This document shows positions 46,543 to 55,300 of a stretch of 64,000 bases of DNA, one piece after another. Positions within the stretch are counted from its first letter, which is position 1; every line of letters begins with the position of its first letter. This DNA is from Bacteroides neonati (GTDB taxonomy: Bacteria; Bacteroidota; Bacteroidia; Bacteroidales; Bacteroidaceae). The position numbers and the translations under genes were made by a program. Below the pieces are notes generated by a model. The model searched no databases. It had not been told where the DNA came from and saw only the letters and a program-made list of their open reading frames with translations. The DNA is taken from assembly GCF_000499785.1 (NCBI RefSeq), contig NZ_HG726027.1, positions 186,001 through 250,000 on the forward strand. Direction: 5' to 3'.

Positions 46543-47142
46543 TTATCCGATGATCGATAATTTAAAATCTTTTAGTTTTTCGAGTTTCTTTAATGTTTCC
46601 GGATCGAGTTTGAACTCTTTGCCGGTAAAGATATCCTTGAATGCATCGGTGGGAAAGATCAGGATGTTATCGGAAGTTGATTGGTAGGAGGTGATCTTTT
46701 GAATATCTTTCAGCGTCAGGTCTCCTATGAGCGAAACAAATTTGAGCGTGGCAGCCCCGTCGGTAATCATGATTAATTCCCGAACTTGGTCGGTACCTTT
46801 TCGTTTTACATAGAAGGCCGAACGGGAGACGACCCCTTTCTGTTTCATCAACAGTTCGTATTTCCCTTTTTGTATGAACTCGTCAATGTCTTTGCGTAGG
46901 TCTTTCTTTGTGCCGTTATCCATAGTCGAAATAATATAGACCGCATCGAGCTGTCCGGCTACCTTGCCGATGAATACATCCTTGGTATATAGGTTGGGAT
47001 TCATCTCGATCATCGTTTTCGAAATATAAACGGACGATACGTTGTGAAGATCGCTATACTTATCGAACAGATTGTTCTGTGCGTTGCCGATGAGGCAAAA
47101 CAGTAGAACGAGAATGGAGAGGATTATTTTCTTTGTTTTCAT
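46543..47142 (-). CDS. DUF4252 domain exported protein
   Basis: 199 residues with a signal peptide (M-K-T-K-K-I then a hydrophobic run ending G-N-A-Q). The rest is an alpha/beta domain with S-S-V-Y-I-S-K-T-M, D-A-V-Y-I-I-S-T-M and L-I-M-I-T-D-G-A-A-T-L-K-F-V-S-L-I-G-D-L, as in DUF4252 proteins of Bacteroidota. Function unknown. It overlaps the membrane anti-sigma-like gene by four bases (47139-47142) and belongs to a three-gene operon with an ECF sigma factor. Confidence 0.85.
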   Translation of the reverse strand: MKTKKIILSILVLLFCLIGNAQNNLFDKYSDLHNVSSVYISKTMIEMNPNLYTKDVFIGKVAGQLDAVYIISTMDNGTKKDLRKDIDEFIQKGKYELLMKQKGVVSRSAFYVKRKGTDQVRELIMITDGAATLKFVSLIGDLTLKDIQKITSYQSTSDNILIFPTDAFKDIFTGKEFKLDPETLKKLEKLKDFKLSIIG

Positions 47143-47660
47143 CGCTGTTGAATTTGTTTTTTGATTTCTTTATTCACTTTGTTTATATCGTTTCTTGTTT
47201 CTGATACCTGATTGATTCCGCTGTTCAGATCCATCGAAACTTCGATTAAGGTAGCTTGGAGTACCTTGTAAGCCTCCTGTGGGTTGCTGAAGGTGTCTTT
47301 GGGTTCCTCGATCCTATCCTGATAGTTGTAAACCCCATAGCCAACTCCCAGCAGCAGGGCCATGCTGGCTGCTATGCTGCTTATCCAACGCCAATTGCGT
47401 TTAGCCTTATTGTGATGAAAGAAGCGTGCTTCCTCTTCTTCTTTGGCATCGATGATACGAATTAGTCGCTCTTCCAGCTGTGAGGGAACCTCTGGGGGTG
47501 TTCTCTCTCCATAAAAGCTCCGAAAGAAAGCTTGTTCCTCTTGTAGGCGTTCGGGTATATGCTCTGTCCCGAAATAAGCTTTCAAGATCTCTTCCTGATT
47601 CTCGGTGGTGCTTCCTTCGTAGAATGCAGTCAGTAATTTTTCAATTTCTTCTACCTTCAT
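47139..47660 (-). CDS. Membrane-anchored anti-sigma-like protein
   Basis: 173 residues: an N-terminal soluble helical part rich in Glu (residues 1-85, E-N-Q-E-E-I-L-K-A-Y-F), one membrane helix at about residues 92-110 (I-A-A-S-M-A-L-L-L-G-V-G-Y-G-V-Y), and a periplasmic coiled tail. It overlaps the ECF sigma gene by 20 bases, the usual layout of sigma/anti-sigma pairs. It lacks the FecR domain, so it is a different type from the one at 35451. Role inferred from layout. Confidence 0.8.
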   Translation of the reverse strand: MKVEEIEKLLTAFYEGSTTENQEEILKAYFGTEHIPERLQEEQAFFRSFYGERTPPEVPSQLEERLIRIIDAKEEEEARFFHHNKAKRNWRWISSIAASMALLLGVGYGVYNYQDRIEEPKDTFSNPQEAYKVLQATLIEVSMDLNSGINQVSETRNDINKVNKEIKKQIQQR

Positions 47661-48156
47661 AGTTACTCACTCTATTAAATTGTTCACGAATCTTTTTTCT
47701 GGCTCTCGATAGTAATACACGAATGTTGATCGCATTCAGTCCGGTGATATGCTCTATCTCTTCGTATGTGCACTCTTTAACGTCTCTCAGCATCAAAACC
47801 TTTTGTTGTTGTTGAGGCAGACACGCAATCAGTGCCTTCACCTGGCAGGCCTCATCTCGCAATTCGTAGTTATCGGCCTGGCAGGTTTCATGAATGGCTG
47901 TTAACTCTACGGCTTGTTTGCTGAGGGTGTATTTTCCCGAACGTAGCATATCAAAACACATGTTTTTCACCAATGTTACACTGAATGCCTCCGGGTTACT
48001 GATGATGGTAAGCCCTTCGCGCTTATCCCATAACTTCAAGTAAGCTTCCTGCACAAGATCTTCGGCATCGGCTTCGTTTTCGAGTAATTGGAAAGCAACG
48101 TGATACAGTTTGCGATGAAATGGCAGAAACTCTTTTTTAAAACTTTCGGCGTCCAT
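47641..48156 (-). CDS. ECF sigma factor
   Basis: 171 residues. Region 2: A-E-D-L-V-Q-E-A-Y-L-K-L-W; region 4: V-L-M-L-R-D-V-K-E-C-T-Y-E-E-I and a helix-turn-helix ending N-I-R-V-L-L-S-R-A-R-K-K-I-R. First gene of the operon with the anti-sigma-like and DUF4252 genes, and the pattern is widespread in Bacteroidales without a known signal. Repeated CAAAACGA motifs upstream may be its own control sites. It is the last chromosomal-looking gene before the prophage. Confidence 0.92.
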   Translation of the reverse strand: MDAESFKKEFLPFHRKLYHVAFQLLENEADAEDLVQEAYLKLWDKREGLTIISNPEAFSVTLVKNMCFDMLRSGKYTLSKQAVELTAIHETCQADNYELRDEACQVKALIACLPQQQQKVLMLRDVKECTYEEIEHITGLNAINIRVLLSRARKKIREQFNRVSNYEGRRN

Positions 48157-48203
48157 GAATAGTTGGTATCAGTGTTTATATGTTTATAGACGTAGTATAA
48201 ACG

Positions 48204-48270
48204 GCAAAACGACTTGTAGAATATTCCCAAATCGTTTTGCATCGTTTTTAATCTTGTTAACACAAAACGA
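48204..48270. promoter_or_regulatory. Cluster of CAAAACGA motifs upstream of the ECF sigma operon
   Basis: CAAAACGA at 48205-48212, inverted TCGTTTTG at 48232-48239, inverted TCGTTTT at 48242-48248 and direct CAAAACGA at 48263-48270. The first two form a perfect 9-bp inverted repeat GCAAAACGA/TCGTTTTGC. The group lies 48-114 bases upstream of the sigma start. Likely operator or autoregulated ECF promoter; part of a prophage attachment region is the other option. Confidence 0.45.
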
Positions 48271-48356
48271 AATGTGTATTTTTTTTGTTTTCTTTCATCA
48301 CTCGTAGCAACAAGATCAAGTTACAGCTTTATTGTGAACGCTTAATCGCTCTTACT

Positions 48357-48449
48357 TCAGGCGCTTGATATATAGCCTTCATCACCTCCGACAGGTGGTT
48401 GATTAGGCTCCATCTTTACTTCATTCTGTTCTTTAGAATCTCTCATCAT
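48357..48449 (-). CDS. Possible 30-residue peptide at the prophage end
   Basis: Minus-strand ATG ATG at 48449 opens 30 codons to TGA at 48357, reading M-M-R-D-S-K-E-Q-N-E, then V-K-M-E-P-N-Q-P-P-V and G-G-D-E-G-Y-I-S-S-A. Very acidic and Gly/Pro containing, with no membrane segment. It lies 66 nt after the fibre stop in the same direction, with an A-rich leader in front as in many Bacteroides genes. Too short to be sure. Confidence 0.3.
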   Translation of the reverse strand: MMRDSKEQNEVKMEPNQPPVGGDEGYISSA

Positions 48450-48515
48450 TTTCTTTTTAATTTGTGTTAATAAAACACATATCTACTTTTATCTTTAGCC
48501 ACAAGGAGATGATTG

Positions 48516-51500
48516 TTATATCTTGCATATCTCCATCAACACAATTGGAGACAGCCTGTCTAAATTGTCTGCAAATATCACATCGCTATATTGAGAGATT
48601 AATAAGAAACCGTCCTCATCCACTATTACATCATTAAATTCATACCAGTGCTGGTTGTTATTAATGACCTTTGATGAATCTGTGGCTGGAACTTGGATAA
48701 GCTGATTCTGTACTCTGATTATATTCGGGTACTTATATGCAGTATGTGTTTTAGCAGATAACAGAAGTTTCACCTTATAGTTTCCAGCAGGCATTTCGGT
48801 TAGGTACTTAACTGCCTGTTGTGTCGAATCTGTTCTTATACCACCATATAATTGAATCTCTTTTTTACCACTGTTTACAATCAAGTTGTTAGGATATACC
48901 CCATTTTCATCAATAAATGTAGGAGATTCCCAATATGCAGGGGTTATATTTACCTCTAATGAAATGCCATATTTAGCTCTGAATTTGTCTATAATCGTCT
49001 TATTATATTTATAATATTTACCAACTTCTTTGCCTATTTGCATACCTTCTAAGTCTAATATTTGCGGAACACCAGCTTCTGCATTTGATACTTTATTAAC
49101 ATAGCCAACGCTATCCACTATTCCTGCTGTTGTTACATTTCCAAATAAAACAACTCGGTGCTTCCCTGTGAAATTAACATTAACAACCTTTTCTACCACC
49201 TCATTCAAATTATTTCGTCCTTGAATTGTGATAATATGAATACCTTTAGCTAATGGTATATCAACAGAATCTGCCATTCTACTCCAGACGGTAAATTCAC
49301 CTTCATCAACCTTGTATCTGAACTCATTTATATTCTCATAATAAATTGCACATTCTATGTGGTCATCATATTTGAACTGTGCATTTGGAGTTAGTTCAAT
49401 TAAGGGGTCATTGACACCATCCACTCTAATAACTTTAACCGATACTTTCTCAGTATTAGAATAGCCATATACATTTCTTAATCTAACATACACATTCTGC
49501 ACCACTTCAAATAAAGGTTTAATATCAATCTCAAATGTATTACTCAAACAACTAGCATCTAGAGAATCATACCATTTATGTGTTCCAGATGGTATAGAAT
49601 AAGACTGTACATTAGAGAAGGTTTCCGAATCTGAAACATCAAGAAAGTTAGCTTCACCAAATTCTTTATTAGCATTTACTGTTGTTAATGAAAGCTTTGC
49701 AACAGTAACGGTCTCTGGACAAGACACAGAAGAAATAACAGGCACTTCGTTAAATACTGGAAGCTGGGAACTATATGGAGTCTGTAGCTCTCCCAATAAT
49801 CGGGTGAAGTACCAAGCATTATCCAGATTATCATTGGTTGGATTTTCCAAATACTTTTGAACATACCTAGAAGCACGCTCGGTTGTATCCGTAGAATAAC
49901 CAAAATTGATTAATCCCGTTTTCAGATTCTTACTAAACGAAGTAACACCTTTACCTCTTGTTACAATAGCAGTTTCGGGTAAGTTACGAATAATTGCAGA
50001 ATAAGTTTTATAAGATAGATAATCTGGAATAGTTATATTAATAATAAATTTACAACCAGTAGAAGTTATCAGCTTACTTATCTTCGCTACACGTTGGTAA
50101 TACATATACTCAATGGCTTCATCTGCTGAGCAAAACCAAATAGTATCACTACCATTAGCTCCTGCTATATCAAATATTTCTTCGAAGAAGCTCAAGTCTT
50201 TTCTTAAAAGAGCCGTATTTTCATCACTTATACTACCATTAGGTTCTATATTATATCCTAATCCGTGAGTTAATTCAGTAGCCAGCGTTGGTTTTCCCAG
50301 CGAAGCAAGTTGGTGCTGCGTACGCCATAAGTTAGACCTAAACGGATGATTTTCAGAATAAACATACGATGTATTTAATGTGTTTCGTATTTCTGACAGT
50401 GGAACATTTGACAAATTAGAGTCCCAACTAAAAGCGGTACGATGAGCAGGCAATCCATAGTGAGAAACAGAAGCAGGAAAGCGTTCCCCATAGGTAGTGC
50501 CTTTCTCGTTATTAGCAAGAGATTCTGGCGTATAAAATGCTGCACCTCCTCCAGACATTAATAATGTCTTAGGGTCTTTGATACAAGGTTGTGTATAATA
50601 AGGGTCTCCATCTGGATTAGCATAAGTAACAGAAGTATAACCAAATTTACTATGCAGAACATTGCGGTCACGCTGTAAAGGATACGTATAATCGTTTTCA
50701 TATTTCTGCTTAATAGGGTCAGAAGTAAGAAAGTTCATATTATGTAAGATGAAGTGTCCACCATAATCTTTATGTTTTAATATATCCTCTCTTTGAACTT
50801 CAGTTGCATTACCCGACTCAAATGAAAGCCCTAATTCCGTTTCTACAACTCCAGCTGTATCAAAAACAAAAGGAATAAGCGTATTACATCCATCTGTATA
50901 TCCCAATCTTCTCGGTGAACGTCTTTTGTCAGCCATTGACAATAAATTCATCTCACCATCTGTACGCTCATAGCGTTTTATATTTTTAGGAAGATATTCT
51001 CTATTACAATATCTAAATGCCATTCTCCATAAAGAAGTTAGGTTATCATCGTTTCTTAAACAGTAGGTGAACTTCTTATCATATTTATAATAAGGTATCT
51101 CCATTGACATAGCTTCTGCCTCTTCCTGTGTACATTGTACATCTACATCAAAGTTATATGTAATTAGTTCTGGCTCTTTATAGAATATAGGAGCAACAAT
51201 ATCTTCTTGGTATGTATTTCCCTCACTTTTGAAACTCCAATTGATATACTTGTATCCAAACTCGGCATACAGTTCAATATCTACGATACCATCGGCAGGC
51301 ATGGGCGTCCAGTCTACTGATTGCAAAGTAGACTCTGCGCCATTCTCTTTGATTGTCTCACTGTACTTGTAGTGCGTCGGAGCACCTCTTTTCATCAGTT
51401 GCCACTTACTAAAGATATTGCTCACTGAGTTATCCGTATTGTCAATACCTTGGCAAGAAACCGATACGGTAAACGGCACTATTTCCATAGTAAGGCTAGC

Positions 51501-52301
51501 TCGTACACCGTTTTTATTGACTGCATTGATAGTTACCTCTCCGGTAGTAGCTATAGGTGTAACGACTCCGGTAGCTGCGTCAACCGTCGCCTTAGACGTG
51601 TCGGAACTGGTATAGGTCAAAGCTAAGGTAGCATTCCCCGGCGTAGCGATAGGTTCGAGTTGCGTAGTAAATCCGCTCACCAACTTGTTGTTCTCGCTAC
51701 TGAAGGAGAGCCCAACAAGAGTAATCTCTACTGTAATAGCACATTCGGCAAAAGCACCGCTACGGGATTTTACCTTGATTAGACACTCACCTTTGCCAAC
51801 GGAGGTTACAAGACCATTATTCACTGTTGCAACCAATCGGTTGTTGGTAGTCCAAGATAGTACTGTATTGGTCGCATCCGAAGGCTCATATGTTGCCGTG
51901 AGCTGCTTGTTCTCGCCCAACTCCAACACTAAGGCGTCCAAGTCGACAAACACTTGTTCGATAGGAATACCGCCCACATCACCTCCTCCGCCAACGCTGA
52001 ACGGATACTCACCAAGGAAAGCCTGCGTAATCTTCCCCCCTTCGATGATGACGTACATTGTCTTTGGATCAAGATTGGTCAACGCATTGTACTCGTCGAT
52101 GCTTCCGAATATCTCGCATCCCATTCCGTTAGGTTTGCTATTCTCGATGATGGGAGCCAGCACCTTCTCTTTGAATACCCCGAAGGTCATGGATGCTGCA
52201 AAGTGCGCATTGGCTGCTTGCGTCATCATAAATCTGTCATCGTCGTGTATCTCAGACATCGGAGCGAAGTCTTTGACGTCTAATTTTAATTCTTCTGCCA
52301 T
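48516..52301 (-). CDS. Tail fibre / receptor-binding protein with BIG2 domains and a possible polysaccharide-deacetylase-like domain
   Basis: 1261 residues. N-terminal 110 residues (V-K-D-F-A-P-M-S-E-I-H-D-D-D-R-F) look like a phage attachment region. Residues about 110-280 are two bacterial Ig-like BIG2 domains (L-S-W-T-T-N-N-R-L-V-A-T-V, then Y-T-S-S-D-T-S-K-A-T-V-D). Residues about 400-830 include F-T-Y-C-L-R-N-D-D, L-G-Y-T-D-G-C and G-G-H-F-I-L-H-N, which recall the NodB/polysaccharide-deacetylase fold; this is inference. The C-terminal third is beta-rich. DNA for the first 350 residues is much richer in GC than the rest, as expected for a swapped host-range module. Confidence 0.7.
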   Translation of the reverse strand: MAEELKLDVKDFAPMSEIHDDDRFMMTQAANAHFAASMTFGVFKEKVLAPIIENSKPNGMGCEIFGSIDEYNALTNLDPKTMYVIIEGGKITQAFLGEYPFSVGGGGDVGGIPIEQVFVDLDALVLELGENKQLTATYEPSDATNTVLSWTTNNRLVATVNNGLVTSVGKGECLIKVKSRSGAFAECAITVEITLVGLSFSSENNKLVSGFTTQLEPIATPGNATLALTYTSSDTSKATVDAATGVVTPIATTGEVTINAVNKNGVRASLTMEIVPFTVSVSCQGIDNTDNSVSNIFSKWQLMKRGAPTHYKYSETIKENGAESTLQSVDWTPMPADGIVDIELYAEFGYKYINWSFKSEGNTYQEDIVAPIFYKEPELITYNFDVDVQCTQEEAEAMSMEIPYYKYDKKFTYCLRNDDNLTSLWRMAFRYCNREYLPKNIKRYERTDGEMNLLSMADKRRSPRRLGYTDGCNTLIPFVFDTAGVVETELGLSFESGNATEVQREDILKHKDYGGHFILHNMNFLTSDPIKQKYENDYTYPLQRDRNVLHSKFGYTSVTYANPDGDPYYTQPCIKDPKTLLMSGGGAAFYTPESLANNEKGTTYGERFPASVSHYGLPAHRTAFSWDSNLSNVPLSEIRNTLNTSYVYSENHPFRSNLWRTQHQLASLGKPTLATELTHGLGYNIEPNGSISDENTALLRKDLSFFEEIFDIAGANGSDTIWFCSADEAIEYMYYQRVAKISKLITSTGCKFIINITIPDYLSYKTYSAIIRNLPETAIVTRGKGVTSFSKNLKTGLINFGYSTDTTERASRYVQKYLENPTNDNLDNAWYFTRLLGELQTPYSSQLPVFNEVPVISSVSCPETVTVAKLSLTTVNANKEFGEANFLDVSDSETFSNVQSYSIPSGTHKWYDSLDASCLSNTFEIDIKPLFEVVQNVYVRLRNVYGYSNTEKVSVKVIRVDGVNDPLIELTPNAQFKYDDHIECAIYYENINEFRYKVDEGEFTVWSRMADSVDIPLAKGIHIITIQGRNNLNEVVEKVVNVNFTGKHRVVLFGNVTTAGIVDSVGYVNKVSNAEAGVPQILDLEGMQIGKEVGKYYKYNKTIIDKFRAKYGISLEVNITPAYWESPTFIDENGVYPNNLIVNSGKKEIQLYGGIRTDSTQQAVKYLTEMPAGNYKVKLLLSAKTHTAYKYPNIIRVQNQLIQVPATDSSKVINNNQHWYEFNDVIVDEDGFLLISQYSDVIFADNLDRLSPIVLMEICKI

Positions 52302-52331
52302 ATTAATTGATATTATAGTTTTCGCTATTGA

Positions 52332-55300
52332 TTACTTCCATTGATCCGCGGTATCAACCATCCACCATGATTTATTCACGGAGTCATAACAGAACTGCAA
52401 ACAATACCCTTTTCCGAAATTGGTTGATTGTACGCGCCTGTCAAACGTTTCTGATATTGTATCGCCCGGAGCTGCCGTAACTGTTATATTACCACCACCT
52501 TGTTTTTTGATTATTATCAACTGACCATCTTCGCATTCGGAAGGGAGTGTGTACGTTACATCATTTCGTGCAATACTCAATATGATGGAATCCATTTTAC
52601 TTAGTGTTTGACTCGTAGACAATCTACGCTGACGCAACCTAAATCCAGATATACGCCCCTCGGGTATATACAATGCACTGTTTCCGGTGTATACCATATC
52701 ATCATAGGCTTTAGCCCCAGTAACGCTCAAATACATCCCTGTATTTCCTACACCGATGTTGGATGTTTCTCTATTAACCGCTATTCGTATCGGAGTAACA
52801 AGCGCACCTCCACCAGTGGCAGGAAAGGTATCTGCACCAAAATAAACACTGGCGTAGCTGTTGATAAAACGAATTAAGCTTCTCGAAAGAAGCATTTCAT
52901 TCTCATCTCCCTCTTCTTTGTTCTCTAATACGCCATTAGATATTGTGAATCCAGCTATTTTTCCTGATTTAGCATTTACTTCACCGGTAAATGTTCCTTC
53001 GTTCGCTTCAACCCTTCCTACAAATTTATACTCCTTCGTGTCTGGGTCAAGCGCAAACACCACTTTATCATCCACTAACGCAAAAATTCCTGTCCGTTTT
53101 TTGCCGTCAATCGTGATGCAATCCACACCTTGAGCTATTCCCGTTAACTTTCCAGTATCAGGGTTTCTTGTACCGCTGAACATCTTAGGGGACGCCACCC
53201 ACTCCCCATCTATCATTGTTTTGTTATCATCCCACGGTTTGAGCCAATCCAATAAATTTGCATCCTGACCGTTCCAAACGCGAGTTATAGTAAACGTTTT
53301 TTCAAATGTAATCTTTCCTTCGCAATTGACGACGATATCGAGTGCCGCCCTATCTTGGCTTACTTTTGTGATAGTGATTACACCATTAGCGATGGAGTAT
53401 TCACATCCGGATGCAGTAATGGTAAGCGAGTAGGTTCCATGCCCGGCTATATCTGCATACGAAAGAGAGGTTGCACCATGCCATGCGTGTATCTTGGTCT
53501 GCACCTTGAATCTTTTTGTAACGACCTGGCTGTCGGCTGTATATACCAACTCGTTACCTGCCACAACATTGATGATATCATAGAGTGATGAGTCAATCTC
53601 TCCTTTACTATTCAGTGTTATAATAGACTCGTAGGATGACAGTGCTACCGAATAGGCATCATCGCCATCAAAGCTATAATTCGCCCATAAAGCAGGTGCA
53701 GAGAAGCTACCCCATACGCCGTTTATCTTCCGGCGTTGGCTGGCAAACTCATGCGGCCAGAGTGCCGACGTTCCGGTCTGGTCATTCGTCCAGCCATCAG
53801 GTACATATTGGTCTTGATTCTTTCCAGTCGGCTTAGCTGGCGCAGTATTGGTTTTTGTGCGGCAGAAGATAATCTCGAATCCCGGACCATCTTTACCATC
53901 ATCTCCATTTGTACCGCCAATGCGGACAGCCGTCCACGTTTTAGGTTCAGTTGCAGGCGGAATAACAACACCGCTGCGCATCCAAAGATACTGTCCGGAA
54001 GATACAACAGGAGGCGCATCTTTCCAACCCGATGCCGGAGCGTCAGTCAGTGATTCATTTGCTGCAAATTGATAGTCGGTGTATTGACCGTTTTTACCTG
54101 TTTCACCTACAATGCGAAAAGCCGGAGTCCACTCACCCTCACCAATGCGCTGACGCATATACAAATCACCAGTAGCAAACGAGGTATGCCAGCTTTCGCC
54201 ATCGGCAGAGTACTCAGCATCCACCGAGTTGCCGTTTACCCCGCCAATACGTACAGCAGTCCACGTTGTCGGAGTCGTTAAAGGGGGCGTCACTACACCG
54301 CTGCGCATCCAAAGATATTCCGATGCCGAAACGCCTGTAGGTACATCTTGCCACCCTTCGGTAGGAGCAACTGTTGCAGAGGTTGATTTCGCAAACTGAA
54401 AGTCGGTGTACTGCCCGTCCGCACCATCTTCGGCAACAATGCGATTGATGCTTCCCGATGCGACTCCGTTGGTGTATAGCTGCATATAGATATCACCTTG
54501 CGCAAATCCGGCATGCCAATCCGTGCCGTTAACTGAGTATTTTGCAGTAACCGAATCGCCATCTTTACCATCCTTCGCATATCGCGACCAAGGAGCCGGG
54601 TTTGAATATGTCCCCCAAGTACCATTTACTTTTACCCGCCTTGATATCAACTCGTAGATAAACTCCGATGTCGTCCCGGTAGGGTTATCCATCCATCCTG
54701 CCGGAACAAACCCGTCGGTGTTTTCCGAGTCGGGCACTAGAGCATTGTCAACCTTAGAGCGCAAGTAGATAAACTCAATATCCTTTCCGTCCGCACCCGT
54801 AAAGCCGCGCTCACCATACACTCGCGTCAGGGTAAATGTCTTTTTAACCACTGCAATACCCTCGCAGTTGATTTCAATATCCAGCGTAGCCTTGTCCTGA
54901 GTAATCTTTGTTATTGTAATCACTCCATCCGAAAGGCTATATTCGCAGCCTGTGGCAGTAACAGATACCACATACTTACCCGCACCGACCACATCGCTTT
55001 GCTCCAGCTTCGTTGCTCCACAAGTTGCCTGTATACTAGTCTGTATCTTGTACTTCGTAGTTACAATCTGATTATCTCCTGTATAAGCCGATTCATTGCC
55101 GGACACAATATTGATGATGTCATACAATGATGAGTCAATCTCACCGTCACTATTGACAGCCACTACAGCATCGTAAGAGGAAAGCGAGACGCTGTAGCCA
55201 TCTTTCCCGTTATCTCCTTTGAGTTCTTCTTTCTGCTCAGGTGTAAGCTTGATATATCCGGCAAAGTATCCATTACTCTGATATGAACCAGTTCCGTGCA

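Larger units (their letters stand above)
48157..48515. other. Gap between the ECF sigma operon and the prophage fibre gene
   Basis: 359 bases. It holds the CAAAACGA cluster, an AT-rich stretch, and the possible 30-residue ORF 48357-48449. The chromosome-prophage border probably lies here, but the attachment core cannot be named without the other prophage end. Confidence 0.5.

Noticed and set aside
53723..54072. Extra frames on both strands inside the tail-tip gene
   Set aside because: They arise from the GC-richer repeat modules of the real gene and repeat with the same period.
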